Part shown: piece by piece, positions 8,353 to 16,141 of the stretch
How the letters are laid out: every line of letters begins with the position of its first letter
Position numbering within the stretch: the first letter of the stretch is position 1
From: an uncultured Cellvibrionales bacterium
GTDB lineage: Bacteria > Pseudomonadota > Gammaproteobacteria > Pseudomonadales > Porticoccaceae
Direction of reading: 5' to 3'
NCBI GenBank assembly: GCA_913031145.1
Contig: CAJWCO010000029.1
Span: forward strand, 1 to 33,511
DNA: 33,511 nucleotides
Translations under genes and position numbers: made by a program
The notes under the pieces: model-generated
Seen by the model: the letters and a program-made list of their open reading frames with translations, nothing else
What the model was told of the DNA's origin: nothing
The model's database searches: none

Positions 8353-9268
8353 TTAATCACAATCCTGAAATTGAGATTCCCAGCACTTGGTGGCTAGTGC
8401 TTGTGCTTGAGCTATTTGTTCTTCGGTCATAGATTTACTTAATGTATGTAAGTTCTCAAGTGCTTGTTTTTCTCCTTGACCTGCAGACATAAACCACCAT
8501 ACAAACGCTTGAGTTTGGTTCTTTAGTATCCCGTGACCTTTAACATTCATCAAGCCCAAACTATACTGCCCTTGCATTTCCACTCTGAGCTGATCTTAAA
8601 AACCAGTCATATGCCATCGAAAAATCATGCTTTACACCACCGTTACCAAGATAAATGGCGGAAGCTACATTGAATTGTGCCTCCGCTAACTCCGTTACAG
8701 ACATTTTTGTCTCAAGTTTTTCAAGGTCTTTTTTGATTTTAAGCCATCCAAAGACGCGGGTTTTTGATGTTCCATCGTTTTTATCAGTTAGATATTCTCG
8801 TTTACCTGTGAAAGATTCTTGCCCATCTGAGCACCATTCGAAAGGAGTGTCTCCAATATATCTCCACCTTAGTATCTCGAACATTGTGAGCCGCTCATTT
8901 ACTGCAGTTTCTTGAAAAGTAATCCTACACTTTTTATTCTTCCACCCTACTACATCAGTTTGTAATAGCGTCCACCAAACATAAGCCTGCATATAAGAAA
9001 CATGGATGCTATCGCTGTTAGAGTAGATTAAACCAAGCTCATACCTAGCGAGGAAAGTTCCTTGAGCTGAAGCCTGTCAAAACCAACGTAACGCTTCTTC
9101 AGTATTTTCAACTACACCTCAGCCATTAGAATACATAACTCCGAGGTCGTACATCGCTGGTTTGACTCCTTGATTTGCCGATATTAGTGTTTCTTAAAAT
9201 GAGAGGGGTTTAGCAAAGGATAAGTCAACTAAAAGCATGATTAAAACGGACGAGAATAATCTATTCAT
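8353..9268 (-). pseudogene. Sel1-repeat protein gene, three stops and a frameshift
   Basis: Read leftward from the ATG at 9266-9268 the gene encodes a signal peptide (MNRLFSSVLIMLLVDLSFA) and Sel1-type repeats (AMYDLGVMYSNG, EEALRWF, ARYELGLIYSNS, MAYDWFLRSAQSGNA, QYSLGLMNVKGHG). It is interrupted by TAA at 9194-9196, TGA at 9119-9121 and TGA at 9077-9079. The last replaces the Arg or similar residue of the usual WF-x-QA motif. A frameshift near 8573 separates GNARA from QYSLGL; loss of two bases from a GCACAG-like sequence would explain it. The final frame (8353-8583) ends MTEEQIAQAQALATKCWE, typical of Sel1 protein tails. Sel1 proteins are solenoid scaffolds. With four lesions the gene is dead, and the remaining open frames are unlikely to be separate genes. 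Confidence 0.85.
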
Positions 9269-9274
9269 AAATAT

Positions 9275-10153
9275 TTATAACTCCAGTGCATTCACAATCG
9301 CGAACGCCTGCGATGGTTTAGTGTGAATATATCGAGCTGTTGTCGAGATATCTGTATGTCCCATCAGGTCGGCAATAATCTTGATTGAAATATTCTTTTC
9401 GTTTGCTAAATACGAAGCAAAACTATGCCGAGCACAATAAAAAACAAAGGACGTATCACCAGGCGCAACTTTTCGTCTAGCATTTTGCCAACTCGTGTAA
9501 AAGTGGCGATGGTTGTAGTGATCAAATGGGCGATACCCTAAATTTTTTAACGCTCTTGATGCTTTTTGATTTAGAGGCACTGTGCGCCCTCGGCCATTTT
9601 TCGTGTTTTCTAACCGCACAGCCGTTCCGTTCTCAATGATTTTTCCAGCGACTTTGTCATCGGCACTTGCTTCATCTTTATTTATCGACAGCATCTCGGA
9701 ATTACGCATTCCCGTGTTCATGCAGAGCTCTAAAAAGTCAACCATCTCTGGATAATCTGAGTCGGCGTAATAACGCTTCAGTAGTGCAATCTCGCGTTGA
9801 GTGAAGTGCCGACCGCGCTCGGTCGGTACGTTCTCCGCTTTTATTCTGGGCTTTCCGTTGGCGCTTATCAGTTTATCATCAACTGCGGTATTGAATACTT
9901 TGCTGACCGCCGCTAATCTTTTGTTTATTGTCGATTTACTCAAGCCACGCTTGTTTGAGCGCAAGTTAATAGCCTCTTCGCGCAGCCAATTTGTGTACTC
10001 TTTGATGTCTCGTGCGCTGAAGTCAGACAGATCACGGGAGCCGTTGCCATTAAAAGACATGAACTCTTGGAGCTTCTGGATGGATCTCTTGCGGTGGTTC
10101 CCAATAGGCCAAATTAAGTGTACGTTGTCGCTGATGTAATCTCGTAGTTTCAT
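9275..10153 (-). CDS. Tyrosine recombinase (phage-type integrase)
   Basis: A 292-residue site-specific recombinase that would integrate or excise the neighbouring DNA. The N-terminal SAM-like core-binding domain spans about residues 1-95 and the catalytic domain 115-285. Catalytic residues are R150 (TGMRNSE), K185 (NTKNGRGR), R242 (CARHSF), H265 (LMGHTDIST) and the nucleophile Y275 (ARYIH). The first His of the HxxR box is Tyr here (YCAR). The start is supported by GGAGAG 8 bases upstream. It stands at the border between the decayed accessory region and core genes, 136 bases from the 3' end of rpiA, as expected for an integrated element's integrase. The other end of the element and any attachment-site repeat were not found in the window. 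Confidence 0.9.
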   Translation of the reverse strand: MKLRDYISDNVHLIWPIGNHRKRSIQKLQEFMSFNGNGSRDLSDFSARDIKEYTNWLREEAINLRSNKRGLSKSTINKRLAAVSKVFNTAVDDKLISANGKPRIKAENVPTERGRHFTQREIALLKRYYADSDYPEMVDFLELCMNTGMRNSEMLSINKDEASADDKVAGKIIENGTAVRLENTKNGRGRTVPLNQKASRALKNLGYRPFDHYNHRHFYTSWQNARRKVAPGDTSFVFYCARHSFASYLANEKNISIKIIADLMGHTDISTTARYIHTKPSQAFAIVNALEL

Positions 10154-10289
10154 AGCTTCTCTCCGTTAGTTTTCCCTCAAAGTTTCCCTTGTTTCACTGC
10201 GGAAATAACTACGCTTTCAGTAAGATATGCTATTGCCCTCAAATTGCTTGGGGAGGGGTAGTGATTCCCTGCGCTGTTGGCGATTCAAC

Positions 10290-10982
10290 TCAGGCGCGGG
10301 CGCGATTGCTATGTGTTTTGATACCATTCTGCGTACTTAGCAGAACAACGTCTGCTGGTCGTGATATAAAAAGACCGTTACAAACAACGCCTGCGATCTG
10401 ATTTATGGCGTGTTCCAATGATTGATCGCACGGCATTGGATACAATCCATGCACGTCAATAATGACATTCCCATTATCTGTCGTAATCCCCTCGCGCCAT
10501 ACAGGGTCACCCCCCAGCTTCACCAACTCTCGGGCAACGTAACTCCGCGCCATTGGAATGACTTCAACCGGAAGCGGAAACATACCTAGGGCATCAACCC
10601 ATTTGGACTCGTCCGCGATACAGATAAACTTTTTTGCTGCCGCCGCGACGATTTTTTCTCGGGTGAGTGCCGCCCCACCGCCCTTAATTAGCTGAAGCTG
10701 CGCATTGATCTCGTCTGCACCGTCGATGTAAAGCGCTATCTCAGCTACCTGGTTGAGTTGAAATACGTCCACATTAAAACAGCGAAGACGTTCTTCGGAC
10801 ACGCTGGAGCTGGCAACGGTTCCAGCAAAACGGTGGCGTTCCTGTGCGATGGCATCGATAAAGAAATTGGCAGTGGATCCAGTTCCAATGCCGATAATGG
10901 CGTCGGCATCCAAATGGTCCAAAGTATACTTTACAGCGGCTTCAGCGACCGCTTTTTTGAGTCCTGTCTGTGTGTCGCCCAC
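10290..10982 (-). CDS. rpiA: Ribose-5-phosphate isomerase A
   Basis: Interconverts ribose 5-phosphate and ribulose 5-phosphate in the non-oxidative pentose phosphate pathway, in the cytoplasm. The 230-residue product carries the phosphate-binding loop GTGSTANFF (33-41), DGADE (88-92) and the catalytic [11 protein letters not shown] segment (100-110), all standard for RpiA. The start is GTG at 10980-10982 with AGGGA upstream. The C-terminal tail after NGIKT (THSNRARA) runs past the usual family end (about 219 residues in E. coli); the sequence just beyond is integrase territory, so the end could have been altered by integration. It is divergent from ilvA, an arrangement also known in Pseudomonas. 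Confidence 0.95.
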   Translation of the reverse strand: MGDTQTGLKKAVAEAAVKYTLDHLDADAIIGIGTGSTANFFIDAIAQERHRFAGTVASSSVSEERLRCFNVDVFQLNQVAEIALYIDGADEINAQLQLIKGGGAALTREKIVAAAAKKFICIADESKWVDALGMFPLPVEVIPMARSYVARELVKLGGDPVWREGITTDNGNVIIDVHGLYPMPCDQSLEHAINQIAGVVCNGLFISRPADVVLLSTQNGIKTHSNRARA

Positions 10983-11126
10983 TGTGAGTTGTCCCTAATT
11001 GGCTCGCTGATTTGCCACTATAAGCGTTTAACGCATGCAAGTCAGCTCAAATCAAGAGGCCTAGGGGTGGTGTTGTAACCCAGATCCCCTTACCATGTCC
11101 GCCGATTCAACCAAGGTAGGCTATCG

Positions 11127-12647
11127 ATGGCTCGGAGCTATATTGAAGCGGTACACGCGGCAAATATTTATGATTTAGCAGTTGAAACGCCGATAGCGCG
11201 AGCGCCTCTGGTGTCGGAGCGCTTTAACAACCAGATTTGTCTTAAGCGTGAGGACCTTCAACCAGTTTTTTCATTTAAAGTCCGTGGCGCATATAACAAG
11301 CTGTTGCATCTATCTGACGACGAGTTAGCGCGCGGCGTCGTTGCGGCATCGGCGGGCAACCATGCGCAAGGCGTGGCAATGGCCGCTAAGAAAATGAATG
11401 TCAAAGCGACCATTGTAATGCCAGAGACGACACCGCTCATCAAGGTCGATGCGGTTCGCGCTTACGGAGCCGATGTGATTTTGGTGGGGGACAATTTCGG
11501 GACTGCCGCCGCTTACGCCGCTAAGCTTGTTGCTGATCAAGGTCTGGTGTTCGTGCATCCATTCGATGATCCAGATGTTATTGCAGGTCAGGGTACCATT
11601 GGCATGGAAATCCATCGTCAGCATCCGGAACGGTTGGATGCTGTTTTTATTGCTGTGGGCGGCGGCGGGCTCTGTGCCGGCGTCGCTGCTTATCTTAAGC
11701 ATATGCGACCGCAGACCAAAATTATTGCAGTTGAGTCAGATGACGCGGCCTGCCTGCAGGCAGCACTGGACGCAGGACGTCCAGTACAGTTACCCGAAGT
11801 GGGGATTTTTGCAGATGGGACTGCGGTAGCACAGATCGGTGAACACACCTTTGCCGTCTTGCAGGACCTTGTGGATCAGGTGATCACGGTGACCACCGAT
11901 GAAATTTGTGCTGCCATCAAAGACACGTTCAATGACACCCGTGCTATTTGTGAACCCTCGGGGGCCATGGGATTAGCGGGCTTGAAAAAATATGTGGCTG
12001 AGAGCGGCGTTCGAGGACAGACCTTGTTGGCCATCCAATGCGGAGCTAATATCGATTTTGATCGTCTGCGCTATATTTCTGAGCGAACACAAACCGGTGA
12101 AAAGCGAGAGGCGATACTTGCTGTAACCATTGACGAAAAGCCGGGTAGTTTTAAGGCTTTTTGTACCGCGCTTGGACGTCGAAATATCTCAGAATTCAAT
12201 TACCGATACAGTAGCACGTCAGTTGCACAGATATTTGTGGGCATTCAAGTGTTAGATGACCCAGATCGTCAAAGTGTGGTTGAGTCATTGTCAGCCAGGG
12301 GATACCCTGTTGTTGATATGACCGACAATGAAATGGCTAAATTACACATTCGTCATATGGTGGGGGGGCGCGCCCCACAGGTCGGCGAAGAACAGGTATA
12401 TCGTTTTGATTTTCCTGAGCGACCACGCGCGTTGCTTGATTTTCTGGATCTTTTGGGCGATCGATGGAACATTTCAATGTTCCACTATCGTAACCACGGA
12501 TCGGCATTTGGTCGGGTTCTTGTGGCCCTGCAGGCCCCGCGCGAATCTCAACCCGCTATTGCGGATTTTCTCGATACTTTGGGTTACCGCTATGTCGTTG
12601 AAACCGACAATTTGTCGTATCAGCTGTTCTTAGCGGACACTGATTAA
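11127..12647 (+). CDS. ilvA: Threonine ammonia-lyase, biosynthetic
   Basis: PLP enzyme converting threonine to 2-oxobutanoate and ammonia, the first step toward isoleucine. At 506 residues it is close to E. coli IlvA (514). PLP Lys is K51 in SFKVRGAYNK; the phosphate-binding glycine loop is GGGGLCAG near 187. The C-terminal part holds two ACT-like regulatory modules (about 330-400 and 420-500; KRPGS-like EKPGSFKAFC and FPERPRALLDFL), so isoleucine feedback inhibition is expected. The ATG at 11127 follows AAGGTAGG. Its TAA (12645-12647) overlaps the stop codon of the convergent pyk gene, leaving no intergenic terminator. Confidence 0.96.
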   Translation: MARSYIEAVHAANIYDLAVETPIARAPLVSERFNNQICLKREDLQPVFSFKVRGAYNKLLHLSDDELARGVVAASAGNHAQGVAMAAKKMNVKATIVMPETTPLIKVDAVRAYGADVILVGDNFGTAAAYAAKLVADQGLVFVHPFDDPDVIAGQGTIGMEIHRQHPERLDAVFIAVGGGGLCAGVAAYLKHMRPQTKIIAVESDDAACLQAALDAGRPVQLPEVGIFADGTAVAQIGEHTFAVLQDLVDQVITVTTDEICAAIKDTFNDTRAICEPSGAMGLAGLKKYVAESGVRGQTLLAIQCGANIDFDRLRYISERTQTGEKREAILAVTIDEKPGSFKAFCTALGRRNISEFNYRYSSTSVAQIFVGIQVLDDPDRQSVVESLSARGYPVVDMTDNEMAKLHIRHMVGGRAPQVGEEQVYRFDFPERPRALLDFLDLLGDRWNISMFHYRNHGSAFGRVLVALQAPRESQPAIADFLDTLGYRYVVETDNLSYQLFLADTD

Positions 12648-14083
12648 TGCGGTTCTTCAGCTATTGAGGGGGGTGATAAAAGATCACCGATTTTCCTAAT
12701 TTGAATAGCTTCCACACCCATTCCCGCAAGGGCATCAGAGATTACCACTACGCGATCATCAGGCGAGAATTCATCTCTAAGCATCATAATTGCAGCGGCG
12801 CTTGCGAGGGTTTTTTCCGGGTCTGAACTGAACTTGATTCGATAGCTCAGGACGTTTCGGTTTAGAGTCAATTGGCGTCGCGTGCGACTGTCATTGGTGA
12901 ATGCACAAATGATGGGTTTTTGGGGATGACAGTTGGTCACGAGGTTGGCCATGCGTCCGCGACGTGTTGGCACGACGATGGCCTTGGCGGATATGGCCTC
13001 TGCTAGGTTCACTGCGGCCAGCGCTATGGATTGTTTTTCGTTTGTAAACTGTAGATTTTTCGTAAATTGAAGACCGCGGCTACTTTCGGTTGACCGTGCG
13101 ATGCGATCGAGAATTTCTACGCATTTGACCGGGTGTTGGCCGACCGTGGTTTCGCCGGATAACATGATCGCGTCAGCTTCTTCATAAACGGCGTTGGCAA
13201 CATCAGTGACTTCGGCTCGAGTGGGAATGGGATTCTCAATCATCGACTCCAGCATATGTGTGGCTACAATCACGCGCTTACCCATTTCTGCACAGGTTCG
13301 GATGATTCGTCGCTGAATGCGCGGTAAAACCTCTAACCTAATTTCTGCACCAAGATCACCGCGCGCCACCATTATACCGTCGGCTGCGGCAGTGATTTCG
13401 ACCATGTTTGTGATAGCCTCTTGATCCTCAAGTTTTGCGATGATTTTTATCTTGTCGGTTTTAGCCCCCAAGAGATCCCGAAGCTCGCTTATATCAGTGG
13501 CTTGGCGCACAAATGACAAAGCAATAAAATCGACTTCCTGAGCTTTCGCAAACTCAATATCTCGTCGGTCCTTGTCGGTAATTGCGGGAAGGTTGACCCG
13601 AATGCCGGGTAGGTTGACATGTCGCTTGCTCTTAAGTAATCCGCCATCGATCACCTCACACTGCATCGTACGGTGCTCCTTGCTGAGCACCTGCAAATTG
13701 ATCAATCCGTTATCGACGGTAATAATGTCCCCGATATTCATGTCTTCCGCAAGATCTTCGTAATTGACTAAAATGGACGTCGACTCTACGTCTTGGCTGC
13801 CGCGCGCTACGATCGAGATGTGATCTCCGGCCTTGAGATGGAGGTCCTCGGCACGATAACCTGTGCGGATTTCTGGACCTTGCGTATCAAGAAGGATTGC
13901 GATGGGGTGATTTAGTTTTCTATTCAGGGTTCGTACCGCTTTTATCACGGCGGCATGTGACTCATGATCCCCGTGAGACATATTTAAGCGGACGATATTC
14001 ATGCCCGCTTCTGCAAGTTTTTCAAGCATGTCGTAAGACTGAGTCGCAGGCCCGATGGTGCAGATTATTTTTGTTTTGCGCAT
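12644..14083 (-). CDS. pyk: Pyruvate kinase
   Basis: Transfers phosphate from phosphoenolpyruvate to ADP, the last step of glycolysis. The 479-residue product shows the usual order: (R)LNMSHG (32-38), B domain about 70-168, the catalytic Lys in IIAKLED (K217), ARGDLGAEI (240-247), and the MLSGETT switch region. An upstream in-frame ATG at 14128 would add 15 residues lying inside fau; the ATG at 14083 (MRKTKIICTIGPAT) fits the family N-terminus and is preferred. It overlaps the 3' end of fau by 19 bases, so the two are probably translationally coupled and transcribed together. Whether it is the PykA or PykF type is not settled by what I can see. Confidence 0.95.
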   Translation of the reverse strand: MRKTKIICTIGPATQSYDMLEKLAEAGMNIVRLNMSHGDHESHAAVIKAVRTLNRKLNHPIAILLDTQGPEIRTGYRAEDLHLKAGDHISIVARGSQDVESTSILVNYEDLAEDMNIGDIITVDNGLINLQVLSKEHRTMQCEVIDGGLLKSKRHVNLPGIRVNLPAITDKDRRDIEFAKAQEVDFIALSFVRQATDISELRDLLGAKTDKIKIIAKLEDQEAITNMVEITAAADGIMVARGDLGAEIRLEVLPRIQRRIIRTCAEMGKRVIVATHMLESMIENPIPTRAEVTDVANAVYEEADAIMLSGETTVGQHPVKCVEILDRIARSTESSRGLQFTKNLQFTNEKQSIALAAVNLAEAISAKAIVVPTRRGRMANLVTNCHPQKPIICAFTNDSRTRRQLTLNRNVLSYRIKFSSDPEKTLASAAAIMMLRDEFSPDDRVVVISDALAGMGVEAIQIRKIGDLLSPPSIAEEPH

Positions 14084-14655
14084 ATCAATTCTCTGTCTGT
14101 GATGATCATGTCGAGACGCATATCCCAAGACTGGGCATAGATACTGTCAAGCTCTTGAATGGCGTGTGCCAGACCGATTAAAAGTGGTCCTGAGCTTGCG
14201 TGCTTGGGAACTGAGTGCAATGTTTTATCATAGTAACCCCCGCCCATTCCAAGACGGTTACCCTGTCTGTCGAATGCTACGAGTGGGAGTAAAATAACAT
14301 CCATGCTCGCGGCTTTTTGGTCGTCCTTGGTGTCTCCGTTCGGTTCTAAGATGCCATAGCGATTGGCAACTAGTGCGTTTTGGCCAGTATAATGGCCAAA
14401 GCGCATTGGTGTTTTCCTCGCGTTTTGTATGCGTGGTAGAAACCAATGTTTCGTATAGTTGCCGTGCACCTTGAGGAGCGCTTGCGGATCAATCTCGCCA
14501 TCATTGGCCATGTAAAAAGCTACGCGTTTCGCGCGCCGAAAGAAAGATTGCTTTGATAGCCGCTGCGCAGCTTTTTGTGCGGCATCTTGCTGCTCGTAAG
14601 GAGACAGGCTTTGTCGCAAAGCCCGCATCGTGCGTCGCTTTTCGTCGGCTGTCAT
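14065..14655 (-). CDS. fau: 5-formyltetrahydrofolate cyclo-ligase
   Basis: ATP-dependent conversion of 5-formyl-THF to 5,10-methenyl-THF, returning the storage folate to the one-carbon pool. The 196-residue product has the family's C-terminal signature LGMGGGYYDKTL (135-146) preceded by DVILLPLVAFD, and a basic N-terminus (KRRTMRALRQSL). AGAGGTAG precedes the ATG. It lies directly after the 6S RNA gene on the same strand, as in E. coli (fau/ygfA), where it is co-transcribed with 6S RNA; the same is likely here. Its last 19 bases contain the start of pyk. Confidence 0.95.
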   Translation of the reverse strand: MTADEKRRTMRALRQSLSPYEQQDAAQKAAQRLSKQSFFRRAKRVAFYMANDGEIDPQALLKVHGNYTKHWFLPRIQNARKTPMRFGHYTGQNALVANRYGILEPNGDTKDDQKAASMDVILLPLVAFDRQGNRLGMGGGYYDKTLHSVPKHASSGPLLIGLAHAIQELDSIYAQSWDMRLDMIITDRELICAKQK

Positions 14656-14677
14656 CTACCTCTGTCCATCTAAAAAA

Positions 14678-14846
14678 GCCCCAGGATGCCGCTACCGACG
14701 TGGCCTTGAACCGACAGGTTCAAGTGGGCGACCCTCGCATTGCATCAGGCTCTCCGGCTCGCGGAATTGCTCAACAACAATGACTAAGAGAAGCATAGGA
14801 GTAATTATCGGCTCAGGGACTTCTCGGCTGGCGCACATCCCAGGAA
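14678..14846 (-). ncRNA. ssrS: 6S RNA
   Basis: The roughly 168-base transcript mimics an open promoter and sequesters sigma-70 RNA polymerase in stationary phase. Support: the near-5' sequence CCCTGAGCCGATA is the conserved block seen in E. coli 6S RNA; near the 3' end CTTGAACC-TGTC-GGTTCAAGG forms the conserved hairpin and GCGGCATCCTGGGG pairs with the 5' end CCTGGGATGT to close the long stem. A TATACT -10 box sits at 14851-14856 on the minus strand, placing the start near 14845, and a run of six T follows the 3' end. The position between zapA and fau is the classical gammaproteobacterial one. Ends are accurate to a few bases. Confidence 0.92.
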
Positions 14847-14882
14847 TGTCAGTATACTACCAGAACTATTTTAAAAACACTC

Positions 14883-14905
14883 CACACCAACACGGTGTGT
14901 TTTTT
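14883..14905. terminator. Hairpin after zapA, usable in both directions
   Basis: CACACC (14883-14888) and GGTGTG (14894-14899) form a perfect 6-bp stem with a 5-base loop. On the plus strand six T follow at once; on the minus strand, the direction of zapA, GAGTGTTTTT follows. It lies just after the zapA stop and before the 6S RNA promoter. Confidence 0.65.
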
Positions 14906-14910
14906 AATGC

Positions 14911-15210
14911 TCAGTGCTCGTCCAATTCAAAAAGCACAGTGTCCAGTTTGCTGCCGATAGATTCCAGTCTCTCCGACGCTCCTTCGTTGCGTTTTGCGGA
15001 ATCTTCGGCACGCAATAAATCGTGTGTTAGATTGAGTGCGGCCATCACTGCGATTCGTTCCACGCCAATGATGCTGGTCCGGCGTCGAATGTCCTCCATT
15101 TTGTCATTGAGTACCTGCGCCGATCTTTCTAACTCTTCACGCTCGTCCGGCTGACAATTGACTTGGTAATCTTTATCTAGGATACGAACTTTTAGGGACA
15201 TTGTTTCCAT
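14911..15210 (-). CDS. zapA: Cell division protein ZapA
   Basis: Small FtsZ-binding protein that bundles FtsZ filaments at the division ring. The 99-residue product has the N-terminal ZapA strand-helix part (VRILDKDYQVNCQPDEREEL) and the MAALNLTHDLL helix, followed by a C-terminal coiled coil. The first ATG directly follows the TAA of the upstream small gene (TAAATG); ATG three codons later (MSLKVRIL), with GGAAAC before it, is an equally good start. It pairs with the upstream coiled-coil gene in a two-gene unit ahead of 6S RNA. Confidence 0.93.
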   Translation of the reverse strand: METMSLKVRILDKDYQVNCQPDEREELERSAQVLNDKMEDIRRRTSIIGVERIAVMAALNLTHDLLRAEDSAKRNEGASERLESIGSKLDTVLFELDEH

Positions 15211-15414
15211 TTAGTGTTCTGCACTAAGACTTTTAAGGCGATTAATCATAGTTTGTATTTTCTGGCGTGCGAGTTCGTTTTTCTCCATGAGCTGGCCTCG
15301 TTCCCCTACTAAACCGGCCTCTCGTTCGCGGAGGGTTTTGTTTTCTGCCTTTAACTGTTGGCAGAGGTCGATTAAGCGGTCGAGTTTTTCTTCGAAGTTA
15401 TCTGTGGTACTCAT
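15211..15414 (-). CDS. Small coiled-coil protein (TIGR02449-type)
   Basis: A 67-residue, highly charged helical protein (EEKLDRLIDLCQQLKAENKT... QKIQTMINRLKSL) with heptad-like spacing. It matches the small coiled-coil family found next to zapA in gammaproteobacteria (TIGR02449, ZapB-like by shape), so a division-related role is plausible but inferred. The open frame extends to 15543, but the upstream part (His/Cys-rich) does not look coding; ATG at 15414 (MSTTDNF) or at 15426 (MSIHMSTTD) is the likely start. It abuts zapA. Confidence 0.8.
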   Translation of the reverse strand: MSTTDNFEEKLDRLIDLCQQLKAENKTLREREAGLVGERGQLMEKNELARQKIQTMINRLKSLSAEH

Positions 15415-15553
15415 GTGAATACTCATTTTGCTGCGTACATTAACTATTGAACTTGTCGTGCAACTATAGGCATTGTGGGCGTTCTGGTCAATTACTTGGT
15501 CAGGATAATGATGGGTGCAGTGATACGGCAACAGTGATAGCATAAAGCTTTAT

Positions 15554-16111
15554 ATGAGGAGCGTTGTTAGTGTGACTTTTGATCAACTTGAGGCTCTTTT
15601 TTTCGACCTCGATCTCGATGCAAATCCCTCAGGGTTCCACGGTTTTTTATGCGGAACACTCAGCTGTGGTCCTCTTGATACGCTAACTTTGAGAGAGGTT
15701 TTGGACCATTGGCTGACGTTGTCGCCGGAACGAATTAGTGCTGCGGAGGGCTCTTTCCAGGCTTTCTGTTCCGCGTCCCTCGCGAATTTAGCGGATCCGA
15801 CCTTTGTTTTTCAGCCAATGCTGCCGAATGATGACTTGCCGTTGCCAGAAAGGTTGGTTGCGGTAGGTGCGTGGTGTGGAAGTTATGTGTCTGGCGTTGC
15901 AGAGCGTTTGCAGAGCGATACTGACGTGTCTGGAGACGGCGCTGAGGCCCTGCGAGATCTGACAGCGATCGCACAGGTCTCAATTGACGTCGATGGAGAC
16001 GGCGAGCGCGATTATTGGGAGCTGGTTGAATATGTTCGAATTGCGGTACAACTAATTTTTGATGAATTACATGTTGATGAAGAGTCGAGTCAACCACCGA
16101 CGTTTCATTGA
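15554..16111 (+). CDS. ygfB: UPF0149 family protein YgfB
   Basis: A 185-residue member of the YgfB/YecA (UPF0149) family. Recognisable are the N-terminal HGFLCGTLSCG segment (about 29-39), LVAVGAWCGSYVSGV (about 101-115), and the acidic C-terminal helix WELVEYVRIAVQLIFDEL. In P. aeruginosa YgfB has been tied to control of ampDh3 and beta-lactam resistance; I do not know if this applies here. It is the first gene of the ygfB-pepP-ubiH-ubiI order. AGGAG lies inside the first codons of this reading, so GTG at 15572 (VTFDQLEALFF) is the more likely true start. Confidence 0.88.
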   Translation: MRSVVSVTFDQLEALFFDLDLDANPSGFHGFLCGTLSCGPLDTLTLREVLDHWLTLSPERISAAEGSFQAFCSASLANLADPTFVFQPMLPNDDLPLPERLVAVGAWCGSYVSGVAERLQSDTDVSGDGAEALRDLTAIAQVSIDVDGDGERDYWELVEYVRIAVQLIFDELHVDEESSQPPTFH

Positions 16112-16141
16112 CTTCTTCATTTTGGTGCGGCGAGCTTTGTT

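Noticed and set aside
8561-8992. Separate intact hypothetical protein
   Set aside because: It continues in both directions into Sel1-like sequence across stops and a frameshift, so it is one piece of a pseudogene.
9077-9121. In-frame TGA codons as selenocysteine or recoded sites
   Set aside because: They occur with a TAA and a frameshift in a decaying Sel1 gene, and no SECIS-like hairpin is evident; mutation is the simpler reading.
14128-14128. Upstream pyk start inside fau
   Set aside because: The added 15 residues (GYASRHDHHRQRID) are absent from the family N-terminus; ATG at 14083 fits.
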